Shown: one piece after another, positions 15,392 through 23,052 of the stretch
How positions within the stretch are numbered: the stretch's first letter is position 1
Layout: every line of letters starts with the position of its first letter
Assembly: GCA_964507395.1 (NCBI GenBank)
Contig: CAZDQE010000034.1
Span: forward strand, 1 to 23,423
Reading direction: 5' to 3'
Length of the DNA stretch: 23,423 bases
DNA from: SIG575 sp964507395
Lineage (GTDB): Bacteria > Bacillota > Clostridia > Oscillospirales > Acutalibacteraceae
Program-made: the position numbers and the translations under genes
The notes under the pieces: generated by a model
What the model was told of the DNA's origin: nothing
Seen by the model: only the letters and a program-made list of their open reading frames with translations
Database searches by the model: none

Positions 15392-16605
15392 TATTCCTTA
15401 CCTCCTATATCTGTTGCGACCTGTTCTTTGGGAAGAGCTTTTGCGCCCTTGCCTATAGTTACACCGTTACCTACAACAGTAACGCCCCAATCGTCAAGGT
15501 TTTCCATAGCCTCAGGTCTTTCGCCTACAACTGCATTTTCTTCAATAACAGCGTTTTCAGCCACGATAGCATACTGAATAACGGCGCCTGATTTTACTGT
15601 TGTACCGGGCATGATAATTGAATCTTTAACAACGGCACCTTTTTCAATATTGACATTTGCAAAGAGGATTGAGAAATCAACAGTACCTTCAATCATGCAA
15701 CCCTCAGAAATCAGTGAATTCTGAACATGTGCGTCGGGTGAAATGTAGTGAGGGGGAGCAGAGGGGTTACGGGAATAAATTTTCCAGTCATCATCATTAA
15801 GATTAAGGTCAACCTTGGGATTGAGAAGGTCAAGGTTCGATTCCCAGAGAGAATCAATTGTACCGACGTCTTTCCAGTAACCGTCAAAGAGATAAGCGTA
15901 AAGGTTTTCGCCTGCTTCATGCATTGCGGGGATAACGTCTTTACCGAAGTCGTTGCTTGAGCCTTCCTTGCCCTCATCTTCAATAAGGTATGAGCGGAGC
16001 TTTGACCATGTGAAGACATAAACGCCCATTGAAGCCTTGTTTGACTTGGGAACCTTGGGCTTTTCTTCAAAGGCAGTGATTCTGCCTTCTTCGTTAACGA
16101 ACATCAGACCGAAACGTGATGCCTCTTCCCACGGAACTTCAAGCATAGCGATTGTACATGCTGCATTCTTTTCCTTGTGGTACTGGAGCATTTTGTTGTA
16201 GTCCATTTTGTAAATATGGTCACCTGAGAGAATAACAACATATTCAGGGTCGTATTTATCAATGAAGTTGATGTTCTGATAAATTGCATTGGCAGTGCCT
16301 TTGTACCATGAGGTGCCCTCGATCTGCTGATAGGGAGAAAGAACGTGTACACCGCCGTTGGTTCTGTCAAGGTCCCAGGGCTCACCGTTGCCGAGATAAT
16401 CGTTAAGCTCGAGGGGCTGATACTGTGTAAGAACGCCGACTGTGTCGATACCTGAGTTTACGCAGTTTGAAAGAGGGAAGTCGATAATACGGTATTTACC
16501 GCCGTAAGGTACGGCAGGCTTTGCAATGTTTTTTGTAAGTATGCCGAGACGGCTTCCCTGACCGCCGGCAAGAAGCATTGCGATACACTCTTTTTTACGG
16601 GCCAT
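15391..16605 (-). CDS. glgC: Glucose-1-phosphate adenylyltransferase (ADP-glucose pyrophosphorylase)
   Basis: This 404-residue enzyme makes ADP-glucose from ATP and glucose-1-phosphate, the committed step of glycogen synthesis. The catalytic loop LLAGGQGSRLGILT (11-24) and AKPAVPYGGKYRIIDFPLSN (28-47) are intact. GDHIYKMDY carries the metal-binding Asp, and FEEKPK and KDVGTIDSLWESN form the sugar-phosphate site. The C-terminal beta-helix (about 295-390) has hexapeptide-like repeats (for example ENAVIEENAVVGE). The ribosome binding site AAGGAGG lies within the last codons of glgB, and the gap between glgB and glgC is 4 bp. Together with GlgD it feeds GlgA, encoded 5.2 kb downstream. Confidence 0.96.
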   Translation of the reverse strand: MARKKECIAMLLAGGQGSRLGILTKNIAKPAVPYGGKYRIIDFPLSNCVNSGIDTVGVLTQYQPLELNDYLGNGEPWDLDRTNGGVHVLSPYQQIEGTSWYKGTANAIYQNINFIDKYDPEYVVILSGDHIYKMDYNKMLQYHKEKNAACTIAMLEVPWEEASRFGLMFVNEEGRITAFEEKPKVPKSNKASMGVYVFTWSKLRSYLIEDEGKEGSSNDFGKDVIPAMHEAGENLYAYLFDGYWKDVGTIDSLWESNLDLLNPKVDLNLNDDDWKIYSRNPSAPPHYISPDAHVQNSLISEGCMIEGTVDFSILFANVNIEKGAVVKDSIIMPGTTVKSGAVIQYAIVAENAVIEENAVVGERPEAMENLDDWGVTVVGNGVTIGKGAKALPKEQVATDIGGKE

Positions 16606-16609
16606 AAGT

Positions 16610-18520
16610 TTATGCCTCCTTAGAAGATTTTTTTGTATTTTTAGGCTTTCTTTTAATTGGTGATTTCAGATATATTACACTGTTGCCGGGAAGGTCAAGT
16701 GTAATTGAGTTTTCAAATGAGTGAAGAGGCTTTTTGACAGATTTTATTTTGCCTTTGGAGCCTTTGCCTTCACCGCCGAACTCCTCGTCATCGGAATTGA
16801 AGAGGACTTCATAAGTGCCTGAACGGTTTACGCCGATTTTATAGTTTTCCCTGTCTACAGGGGTGAAATTACAAACGCAGACGATTTCTCTTTCTTTTTC
16901 ATCTCGTCTGACAAATGCGATAACTGAGTTGTCAACGTCATCGCTGGAAATCCAGTAAAAGCCTTCCCAGCTGTAATCTATCTGCCAGAAAGCGGGAGTG
17001 TTTTTATAAAATTCATTGATTTTCCTGAAGTAATTTTTAAGCTGTGCATGGCGTTCATATCCGAGGAGAAGCCAGTCAAGACCCTGTTCGTAGTTCCATT
17101 CAATGAACTGACCGAATTCCTGCCCCATGAACATGAGCTTTTTACCGGGATGAGCCATCATGTAGCCGATAAATGAGCGGACACCTGCAAATTTTTCGTC
17201 ATACTCACCGGGCATTTTGCCGATGAGTGAGCATTTTCCGTGGACGACTTCATCGTGAGAAATGGGAAGAATAAAGTTTTCCGAAAAAGCATAGAAAAAT
17301 GAGAAGGTCAGACAGTTGTGGTTATACTTTCTTGAAAGACCGTTAAGTGAGAAGTATCTTAAGCAATCGTTCATCCAGCCCATGTTCCATTTGAAGTTGA
17401 AGCCGAGACCTCCTGTGTTTGTAGGCTTTGTAACAAGGGGCCAGGCTGTGCTTTCTTCCGCAACCATAAGGATATCGCCGTAATCTCTGAAAATAAGCTG
17501 ATTGAGTTTTTTCAGGAAATCAACGGCTTCAAGGTTTTCGTTTCCGCCGTATTTGTTGGCAATCCACCCGCCGTCATCTCTGCCGTAGTCAAGATAGAGC
17601 ATTGATGCCACAGCGTCAACACGAAGTCCGTCGATGTGATATTTGTCAAGCCAGAACATTGCGCTTGAAATGAGGAATGACTGAACCTCATTTTTGCCAT
17701 AGTCGAAAACCCTTGTTCCCCATTGGTAATGTTCACCCTTTTTCGGGTCTTGGTATTCATAGCAGGCTGTGCCGTCAAATTCGTAAAGACCGTGGGCATC
17801 TTTCGGGAAATGTGCAGGCACCCAGTCCATAATAACGCCGATTCCCGCCTTATGGCATTTGTCAACGAAATACATAAAATCCTTGGGCTCGCCGTAACGG
17901 GAAGTGGGGGCAAAATAACCTGTTGCCTGATAACCCCAGGAACCGTCAAAGGGATGTTCGTTGAGGGGCATGAGTTCAATGTGGGTGTAACCCATGTCGC
18001 TGACGTAAGGTATAAGCTCATCAGCCACATCCTTGTAAGATAAGAAGTTTCCGTCCTCATGCTGCTTCCATGAGCCTAAGTTGACTTCATAAATATTTAC
18101 GGGACTTGAATAAACGGAAGTTTTCTTCCTTTCTGCGAGCCATTTATCATCATGCCACTGATAACCCTCAAGAGCATATATTTTTGTTGCGTTCTGCGGT
18201 CGTGTTTCAAAATGAAAACCGTATGGGTCGCATTTCATTAATGCTCTGCCGTCAGAGGTAATGATTCTGTACTTATAGTTGTCGAAAACCTGCGCATTTT
18301 CAATTCCGATTTCCCACACGCCGCCGTCACTGATTCTTCTGAGAGGAAGGCTTGCTTCATCCCAGCCGTTAAAATCACCGCAGAGATAAATCTCTCTGGC
18401 GTTAGGAGCCCAGACTCTGAAAAAGCAGGTGTCTCCCTCAAGGTGACAGCCTAAGTATTCATAAGCCTTGGCATTGTTGCCCTGATGGAAAAGATAAATT
18501 GGTACGTTGTTTTCTGTCAT
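16610..18520 (-). CDS. glgB: 1,4-alpha-glucan branching enzyme (GH13_9)
   Basis: This 636-residue enzyme introduces alpha-1,6 branches into glycogen. A CBM48-type N-terminal domain (about 18-110, with FRVWAPNAREIYLCGDFNGW) precedes the GH13 barrel. The regions are IELMPLNEHPFDGSWGYQATGY (181-202), DGLRVDAVASML with nucleophile Asp302, VAEEST with acid/base Glu355/356, and ISHDEVVHGK with Asp423. A basic tail (KSPIKRKPKNTKKSSKEA) closes the chain. It lacks the extra N-terminal domain of E. coli GlgB and has the usual Firmicute length. It is the first gene of the operon, with GGAAGG 6 bases before the ATG and a 65-nt leader that can form a small hairpin. Confidence 0.96.
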   Translation of the reverse strand: MTENNVPIYLFHQGNNAKAYEYLGCHLEGDTCFFRVWAPNAREIYLCGDFNGWDEASLPLRRISDGGVWEIGIENAQVFDNYKYRIITSDGRALMKCDPYGFHFETRPQNATKIYALEGYQWHDDKWLAERKKTSVYSSPVNIYEVNLGSWKQHEDGNFLSYKDVADELIPYVSDMGYTHIELMPLNEHPFDGSWGYQATGYFAPTSRYGEPKDFMYFVDKCHKAGIGVIMDWVPAHFPKDAHGLYEFDGTACYEYQDPKKGEHYQWGTRVFDYGKNEVQSFLISSAMFWLDKYHIDGLRVDAVASMLYLDYGRDDGGWIANKYGGNENLEAVDFLKKLNQLIFRDYGDILMVAEESTAWPLVTKPTNTGGLGFNFKWNMGWMNDCLRYFSLNGLSRKYNHNCLTFSFFYAFSENFILPISHDEVVHGKCSLIGKMPGEYDEKFAGVRSFIGYMMAHPGKKLMFMGQEFGQFIEWNYEQGLDWLLLGYERHAQLKNYFRKINEFYKNTPAFWQIDYSWEGFYWISSDDVDNSVIAFVRRDEKEREIVCVCNFTPVDRENYKIGVNRSGTYEVLFNSDDEEFGGEGKGSKGKIKSVKKPLHSFENSITLDLPGNSVIYLKSPIKRKPKNTKKSSKEA

Positions 18521-18542
18521 TTTATCCTTCCTTTCAACTTCT

Positions 18543-18560
18543 GTGAGAATTGAAACTCAC
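18543..18560 (-). repeat. Small hairpin in the glgB leader
   Basis: GTGAG (18543-18547) and CTCAC (18556-18560) pair around an 8-nt loop, between the predicted transcript start (about 18586) and the glgB ribosome binding site. It is short and could be a leader structure or chance. Confidence 0.35.
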
Positions 18561-18586
18561 GTTAAATGTTAAAATCACAATTTAAC
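18561..18586. promoter_or_regulatory. Inverted repeat over the predicted glg operon transcription start
   Basis: GTTAAAT (18561-18567) and ATTTAAC (18580-18586) form a perfect 7-bp inverted repeat with a 12-bp spacer. The right half lies at the expected +1 of the glgB promoter, a typical repressor-operator position. The match to a known regulator is not evident, and AT-rich repeats arise easily by chance. Confidence 0.35.
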
Positions 18587-18592
18587 AAATCT

Positions 18593-18621
18593 ATCATATC
18601 AAAAAAGGAGTTAAATTTCAA
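18593..18621 (-). promoter_or_regulatory. Promoter of the glgBCD-GH35-GH78-glgA operon
   Basis: On the minus strand TTGAAA (18616-18621) and TATGAT (18593-18598) are separated by exactly 17 bp, placing the start near 18586 and a leader of about 65 nt before glgB. No other good promoter is evident in the tight junctions downstream. The 18521-18802 interval is divergent, with the fucosidase promoter 120 bp away on the other strand. It also holds an inverted repeat GTCCT/AGGAC at 18652-18668 between the two promoters. Confidence 0.75.
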
Positions 18622-18742
18622 TAGCTTTTGCACATATTTATCAAAAATTTTGTCCTCGCTCTTAGGACGGTTTGTATAGTTTGTTAGAAACAATTGGAAA
18701 AAATCAAATAAGAAAGAATTAAATCGTTTTCTGAAAAAACAC

Positions 18743-18771
18743 TTGATAAACAGGAGTTTTTCTGATAATAT
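18743..18771 (+). promoter_or_regulatory. Promoter of the GH29 alpha-L-fucosidase gene
   Basis: TTGATA (18743-18748) and TAATAT (18766-18771) are 17 bp apart, giving a start near 18778, 25 nt before the ATG at 18803. This rules out the longer in-frame reading from TTG 18743, which begins inside the -35 box. Confidence 0.7.
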
Positions 18772-18802
18772 GATAGAAAACGGCAACATGAGGTGTATAT
18801 TT

Positions 18803-20089
18803 ATGAGATACGAGGCAAACTGGGAATCTATAACTTCAAGACCTGTTCCGCAGTGGTTTCAGGATGCAAAATTCGGCATTTTTATCCACTGGGGACTGTA
18901 TTCTGTGCCTGCATTCTGCTCAAGAAAGGATTATGCAGAATGGTACGGACATCAGATAGTAACAGGCTATGAGCCCAGTACATCATTCCATAAAAAAACA
19001 TACGGCGAAAACTTTAAATACGAAGACTTCGTAAAGGATTTCAAGGCAGAGCTTTTTGATGCAAATGAGTGGGCAAGTCTTTTTGAGAGAGCAGGTGCAA
19101 GATACGTAAACCTTGTTTCAAAGCACCATGACGGCTTCTGTCTTTTCAAAAGTGAATACGCATGGAACTGGAACAGTGTTGATGTAGGACCTCACAGGGA
19201 TTTCTGTCAGGAGCTTAAAGAGGCACTTGATAAGACTGATGTGAAATTCGGTGTTTATCATTCTGTTTACGAGTGGTTTAATCCTATTTATTTGCGTAAT
19301 CCCGAGGAATATGCCGTAAAGCATCTCATTCCCATGCTCAAGGAGCTTGTTGAAAAATATCAACCCGCAACACTTTTTACAGACGGCGAGTGGGACCATC
19401 CCAGTGAAGTGTGGCATTCTACAGAATTCCTGCAGTGGCTTTATAATGAAAGCTCAGTAAAAGATTTTATCGTTCCTAATGACCGTTGGGGTAAGGAAAC
19501 AAGAGGCCGCCAAGGCGGAAACTTCACAACAGAATACGGATTTATCGAAGCGGGCAGAAAAATTGAAGATGCCGACTGCGACAGATATTTTGAAGAATGC
19601 CGCGGTATCGGACATTCATTCGGATTTAACAGAACAGAACAGCTCGAAGATTACCTGACAGGTGAGGAGCTTATCACAACTCTTGTTGACCTTGTCAGTA
19701 AGGGCGGAAATTTCCTTCTCAACGTAGGTCCTGCAGCAGACGGCACAATTCCTGTTATCATGCAGGAAAGGCTTCTTGAAATCGGTGATTGGCTGAAAAT
19801 TAACGGCAAGGGAATTTATGCAAGCCGAAAACTTAAATTCAGCACACAGGAAAATGTATGGTATACAACGAAGGGCGATGCAGATTACGTATTCATCAAA
19901 AAATATCCCTTCGGTGAAATCGTTCTTGAGGATTATGATTATTCACCCGATAAAAATGTTGTTCTAATGGGCAACGAGGATATCGCAATCGGCACAGAAA
20001 ATGCAGACGGAAAAATGAAGCTTGTTTTCCCGGTGGTAAATCCCGAAACGATCACTTCAAAGCATATATGGGGAATTGAAATAAGATAA
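18803..20089 (+). CDS. GH29 alpha-L-fucosidase
   Basis: This 428-residue enzyme should hydrolyse alpha-L-fucose from oligosaccharides by a retaining mechanism. The family core is clear: WFQDAKFGIFIHWGLYSVPA (18-37), EWYG (46-49), SKHHDGFCLF (106-115), nucleophile Asp194 in LFTDGEWDH, the ECRGIGHSFGFN segment (265-276) and GGNFLLNVGPAADG (301-314). A short C-terminal beta region (about 340-428) follows, so it has the minimal GH29 architecture. The text around the nucleophile and the SFGFN motif resembles the broad-specificity GH29-A branch; this is a judgement by eye. There is no signal peptide, so it is probably cytoplasmic. GAGGTG at 18790-18795 sits 7 bases before the ATG. It is transcribed alone, diverging from the glycogen operon and ending at a terminator. 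Confidence 0.92.
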   Translation: MRYEANWESITSRPVPQWFQDAKFGIFIHWGLYSVPAFCSRKDYAEWYGHQIVTGYEPSTSFHKKTYGENFKYEDFVKDFKAELFDANEWASLFERAGARYVNLVSKHHDGFCLFKSEYAWNWNSVDVGPHRDFCQELKEALDKTDVKFGVYHSVYEWFNPIYLRNPEEYAVKHLIPMLKELVEKYQPATLFTDGEWDHPSEVWHSTEFLQWLYNESSVKDFIVPNDRWGKETRGRQGGNFTTEYGFIEAGRKIEDADCDRYFEECRGIGHSFGFNRTEQLEDYLTGEELITTLVDLVSKGGNFLLNVGPAADGTIPVIMQERLLEIGDWLKINGKGIYASRKLKFSTQENVWYTTKGDADYVFIKKYPFGEIVLEDYDYSPDKNVVLMGNEDIAIGTENADGKMKLVFPVVNPETITSKHIWGIEIR

Positions 20090-20102
20090 AAATACAAGAA
20101 AG

Positions 20103-20131
20103 TCGTCCGGTATATTGTCGGGCGATTTTTT
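20103..20131 (+). terminator. Intrinsic terminator of the fucosidase gene
   Basis: A 7-bp stem with one G-U pair (TCGTCCG at 20103-20109, CGGGCGA at 20119-20125) is followed by six T residues (20126-20131), 13 bp after the stop. Confidence 0.85.
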
Positions 20132-20145
20132 GTGACTCAGTCACA
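20131..20145. promoter_or_regulatory. Perfect 15-bp palindrome, possible operator
   Basis: TGTGACT-C-AGTCACA is a perfect 7+1+7 palindrome, about 97 bp upstream of the small gene at 20242. It lies 26 bp before a weak -35-like TTGAAT (20172-20177), whose partner AATAAT (20196-20201) is at an 18-bp spacing. It resembles a half-site pair of a CRP/FNR-type dimer but with a 5-bp rather than 6-bp gap. It begins at the end of the fucosidase terminator T-run. Confidence 0.35.
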
Positions 20146-20241
20146 GAAATATATGAAAAAGATTGGTAAAATTGAATCACTAAAAGGGCATTAAAAATAA
20201 TGTCCATCATATAAATTAAACAGACAGAAGGAGGCACTACC

Positions 20242-20622
20242 ATGGAAAACAACAATTTACCGCTCTTGCTGCTTGACAACAGCACTATGATTTCAGTTAT
20301 TAATGAAGGAGAATTCAAATGCTCCAACATGACCTTTGAGGAAGCAAAAATGTTACTTGAGATTTTCGATGAAAAAGAGTATCTGAAATGCTTCTCCAAC
20401 CCCGATATTGAGTCGGTAATGTTTGACCAGCTCGGTATTGTAAAGAGAGATTTTGAATATAAGCATATCAGAAATATGCGTCCCGGTCAGCAGGCGATTG
20501 TATTCAAACTTTACAGAACACCTTCTGCATCCAATCCTGTTATTCAGGCAGATGACGGAGTAGAGGCGAAAAAAATTCAGAATGTTTACGCATATTGTCA
20601 GCATCTGATGAGAGTGAAATAG
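20242..20622 (+). CDS. Small protein resembling the DUF1874 (STIV-B116/YddF-like) family
   Basis: This 126-residue soluble protein has no membrane segment or signal. The pattern NSTMI...GEFKCSNMTFEEAKMLL near the start and RPGQQAIVFKLYRTP (about 80-94) toward the end match, by eye, the order of conserved blocks in DUF1874 proteins: an N-S/T-I/L strand, a TxxEAK helix, PGD-A-VF-L, then a final R. In viral members (AcrIII-1 ring nucleases) an IGH...T segment carries the catalytic His; the aligned region here reads CFSNPDIES (50-58), without the His. So the fold may be kept without that activity. AAGGAGG at 20228-20234 sits 7 bases before the ATG, and the gene is single, between two terminators. 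The family call is tentative and the function unknown. Confidence 0.75.
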   Translation: MENNNLPLLLLDNSTMISVINEGEFKCSNMTFEEAKMLLEIFDEKEYLKCFSNPDIESVMFDQLGIVKRDFEYKHIRNMRPGQQAIVFKLYRTPSASNPVIQADDGVEAKKIQNVYAYCQHLMRVK

Positions 20623-20644
20623 TTCAGATGTTTTCTCCTAATGG

Positions 20645-20681
20645 AAAAAATCCGCAGGGTATTATCCCTGTGGATTTTTTT
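20645..20681 (+). terminator. Intrinsic terminator of the DUF1874-like gene
   Basis: A 15-pair stem including one G-U (20645-20659 with 20666-20680) closes a 6-nt loop and ends in seven T residues (20675-20681). It starts 22 bp after the stop. Confidence 0.9.
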
Positions 20682-20691
20682 GACGAAACAA

Positions 20692-20720
20692 TTGAATCTT
20701 ACATTCAAATGTGTTATAAA
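20692..20720 (+). promoter_or_regulatory. Promoter of the second GH78 gene
   Basis: TTGAAT (20692-20697) and TATAAA (20715-20720) are 17 bp apart, just after the preceding terminator. The predicted start is near 20727, leaving a leader of only about 13 nt before the ATG at 20740. Confidence 0.65.
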
Positions 20721-20739
20721 AATATTGGGGGTGCTTCCT

Positions 20740-22866
20740 ATGTTAAAAAAAGTTGACTTAAGAAATTGTAAATGGGTAGGTGCAGGAGAAAAATCATTTC
20801 CTGTTGACATTGTAAAAGAGCTTGATTTTAACGGTAAAGAAAAGATCACCGTTACAATCGGCTGTATGGGTGCGTTCAGATTTTATGTGAACGAAAAGAA
20901 GGTAAGTGATGACCTTTATCTTCCTCTCAATACTGATTTTGAAAAGAGAGAAAACATGGAGTACGGCGGTTTTCCTTTTAATGAAGAGTTCAGACACAGG
21001 CTCTATTGTCCTGTTTATGACATAACCGATTATCTCAAAAAAGGTAAAAACACCTTGAAATTTATGCTGGCTCCCGGATTTTACGAGAAATACGATTACG
21101 GAATTGCAAAAATCTGTTGGAAAATAGAAATTGCAGACGAAAGCGGTGAAATAAAAACTGTTTTTTCAGACGGCAATGAAAAAATGAGGGGAAACTTCAT
21201 CAAAGAAGCTGATATGATAAAAGGCGAAACTCATGATTATACGAAAACTTCCGAGTGGCAGAATGTAAAAATTTCAGATGCTCCCGAAACAAATTTTTAT
21301 TTTCAGGATTGTCCTGCAGACAGAATGGAAAGAACAGTCAAGCCGGTATATCTCGGAAATAATATTTATGATGCCGGAGAAGTGATGTCAGGCTTTGTAA
21401 TTCTGAAAAGTACAAAAGCACAGACAATAAAGGTAAGATACGGCGAGCTTCTTGATAAAAACGGAATGCTTGATGAAGAACATATTTATCACCAGCATAC
21501 ATTTTATATAACTGACGGTGAGGAGAGAATTTTATTCCCTCATTTCACATGGCTTTGTTTCAGATATTTTGAAGTTATCGGAGATGTTGAGGTGATTGAA
21601 TGTCCCGTAGTGCATAGTGATATAGAAGTCACATCTTCTTTTGAATGCAGTGATGAAACGCTCAACTGGCTCTATAAAGCCTATATCAGAACTCAGCTTG
21701 CAAATATGCACGCAGGTATTCCTTCCGACTGCCCTCATACAGAAAGAAGAGGCTATACAGGCGACGGTCAGCTTACGTGTTCTGCTGCAATGACACAGCT
21801 TGATGTACAGTCATTCTACAAAAAATGGATAGGCGACATCTGTGACTGTCAGGACGAAAAAACAGGTCATATTCAGTATACCGCACCTTTTGTTCCATCG
21901 GGCGGCGGTCCGGGCGGATGGGGATGTGCGATTGTTGTTGTGCCTTATATGTATTACAAGTTTTACGGCGAAAAAGAAATTTTTGAGGAAACATTTCCGC
22001 GCATGTATAAGTGGTTTTCTTATCTTGAAAGCCATAGCGAAAATGAACTCATAACATCAGATTTGCCCGGTGTATGGTGCCTTGGTGATTGGTGCGTGCC
22101 CGAACAGAACAGACTGAATAAGCTCAGTGCAAACGCTATTCCCGAACCGTTTGTTAACACTTATTTCTACATCAAATCAATGGAATATTTTCTTGAAATC
22201 GGTGAGATTATAGGTGATAACAGTTACAAAGATGAAATAATGCAGAGAATAATCAAAAAGAAGAAAGCCGTTACGGACACTTATTTTTCACCTGAAACAG
22301 GCGATTTTGCAAAGAATGAGCAGGGTGCAAACAGTTTTGCAGTTGATTTAGGACTTGGTGATGAGCGCACATTTAATAATATGATTAAAAAGTATTCAGA
22401 GAGAAAAATGTACGATACGGGAATTTTCGGAACTGATATTGTAACGAGAGTTCTTTTTGAAAAGGGCAGGGCAGATTTAGCTGCCGCACTTCTTACATCC
22501 AAAGGTGAAATATCTTATTACAATCAGATTCAGAACGGAGCAACAACAATTCTCGAATACTGGAACGGAGTTCGCTCTCAGTGTCATCCCATGTTCGGAG
22601 CAGTTACGAAATATCTGTTTGAATATATCCTGGGTATACGTCAGACGAAGGATTCTGTAGCACACGATAAGGTTATTATTTCGCCTGAATGTATGAAAGA
22701 AATCCCCAAAGCAAAGGGGAAAATTAAAACAGTTAAAGGCGAAATCGCGGTTGAATATAATGAAAATGAAATTAAGGTAACAATTCCCGAAAAAATAAGT
22801 GCTGTTCTGATTTTGAATAATAAAACAAGTAATTTAAAAGAAGGTATTAATATTTTCGGCAGATAA
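20740..22866 (+). CDS. Second GH78 alpha-L-rhamnosidase-like enzyme
   Basis: This 708-residue GH78-type enzyme is clearly diverged from the one at 10145-12502. An N-terminal beta domain with a sugar-binding-like IGCMGAFRFYVNEKKV segment precedes the (alpha/alpha)6 barrel. The acid region reads DCPHTERRGYTGD (about nt 21728-21766) and keeps Asp, Glu and Asp at relative positions 0, 5 and 12. CLGDWCVPEQ lies near nt 22078-22107, and the general base Glu is in GATTILEYW near nt 22536-22562, where many relatives have a Trp directly before the Glu. There is no signal peptide. The start is ATG 20740 with GGGGGTG 7 bases upstream; a longer in-frame ATG at 20641 would begin at the previous gene's terminator. 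It sits alone between a terminator and the small-protein gene. Rhamnose specificity is likely but not certain. Confidence 0.85.
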   Translation: MLKKVDLRNCKWVGAGEKSFPVDIVKELDFNGKEKITVTIGCMGAFRFYVNEKKVSDDLYLPLNTDFEKRENMEYGGFPFNEEFRHRLYCPVYDITDYLKKGKNTLKFMLAPGFYEKYDYGIAKICWKIEIADESGEIKTVFSDGNEKMRGNFIKEADMIKGETHDYTKTSEWQNVKISDAPETNFYFQDCPADRMERTVKPVYLGNNIYDAGEVMSGFVILKSTKAQTIKVRYGELLDKNGMLDEEHIYHQHTFYITDGEERILFPHFTWLCFRYFEVIGDVEVIECPVVHSDIEVTSSFECSDETLNWLYKAYIRTQLANMHAGIPSDCPHTERRGYTGDGQLTCSAAMTQLDVQSFYKKWIGDICDCQDEKTGHIQYTAPFVPSGGGPGGWGCAIVVVPYMYYKFYGEKEIFEETFPRMYKWFSYLESHSENELITSDLPGVWCLGDWCVPEQNRLNKLSANAIPEPFVNTYFYIKSMEYFLEIGEIIGDNSYKDEIMQRIIKKKKAVTDTYFSPETGDFAKNEQGANSFAVDLGLGDERTFNNMIKKYSERKMYDTGIFGTDIVTRVLFEKGRADLAAALLTSKGEISYYNQIQNGATTILEYWNGVRSQCHPMFGAVTKYLFEYILGIRQTKDSVAHDKVIISPECMKEIPKAKGKIKTVKGEIAVEYNENEIKVTIPEKISAVLILNNKTSNLKEGINIFGR

Positions 22867-22891
22867 TAATATTACAGTCCGAATTTCATCA

Positions 22892-22919
22892 TGTAAGGGT
22901 GCAGCCTTGTGACTTTTTT
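22892..22919 (+). terminator. Possible weak terminator after the second GH78 gene
   Basis: A short stem AAGG/CCTT (22895-22898 with 22905-22908), extendable only by wobble pairs, is followed after five bases by six T residues (22914-22919). The stem is weak, but the position 25-50 bp after the stop is right. Confidence 0.35.
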
Positions 22920-22990
22920 ATATTCTTGTGTTCTTTGAAAAAACAAGATATTAGGAAAATGTAAACTTATTATGGAGTTGCTGAGAATCC

Positions 22991-23019
22991 TTGAAAATTC
23001 TTATTCTGAGTGTTATAAT
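22991..23019 (+). promoter_or_regulatory. Near-perfect sigma-A promoter of the small Gly/His-rich gene
   Basis: TTGAAA (22991-22996) and a perfect TATAAT (23014-23019) are exactly 17 bp apart, one base off full consensus. Transcription would start near 23026, 27 nt before the ATG at 23053. It is among the strongest promoters in the window. Confidence 0.8.
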
Positions 23020-23052
23020 GTAACAAAATCAGAGAAGAAAGAGGTGATTGAT

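Noticed and set aside
17512..18060. A 182-codon open frame on the minus strand, inside glgB in another frame
   Set aside because: It lies wholly within the well-conserved glgB coding frame on the same strand, shows no ribosome binding site or known motif, and has a shifted-codon composition.
20641..20739. N-terminal extension of the second GH78 enzyme to the ATG at 20641
   Set aside because: The extension would be translated from the preceding gene's terminator stem and lies upstream of a good promoter. ATG 20740 has GGGGGTG at the right spacing.
22925..22947. Inverted repeat CTTGT/ACAAG as a terminator for the second GH78 gene
   Set aside because: The stem is five AT-rich pairs with a 13-nt loop and no T-run after it. 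The weak structure at 22892-22919 is a better candidate.
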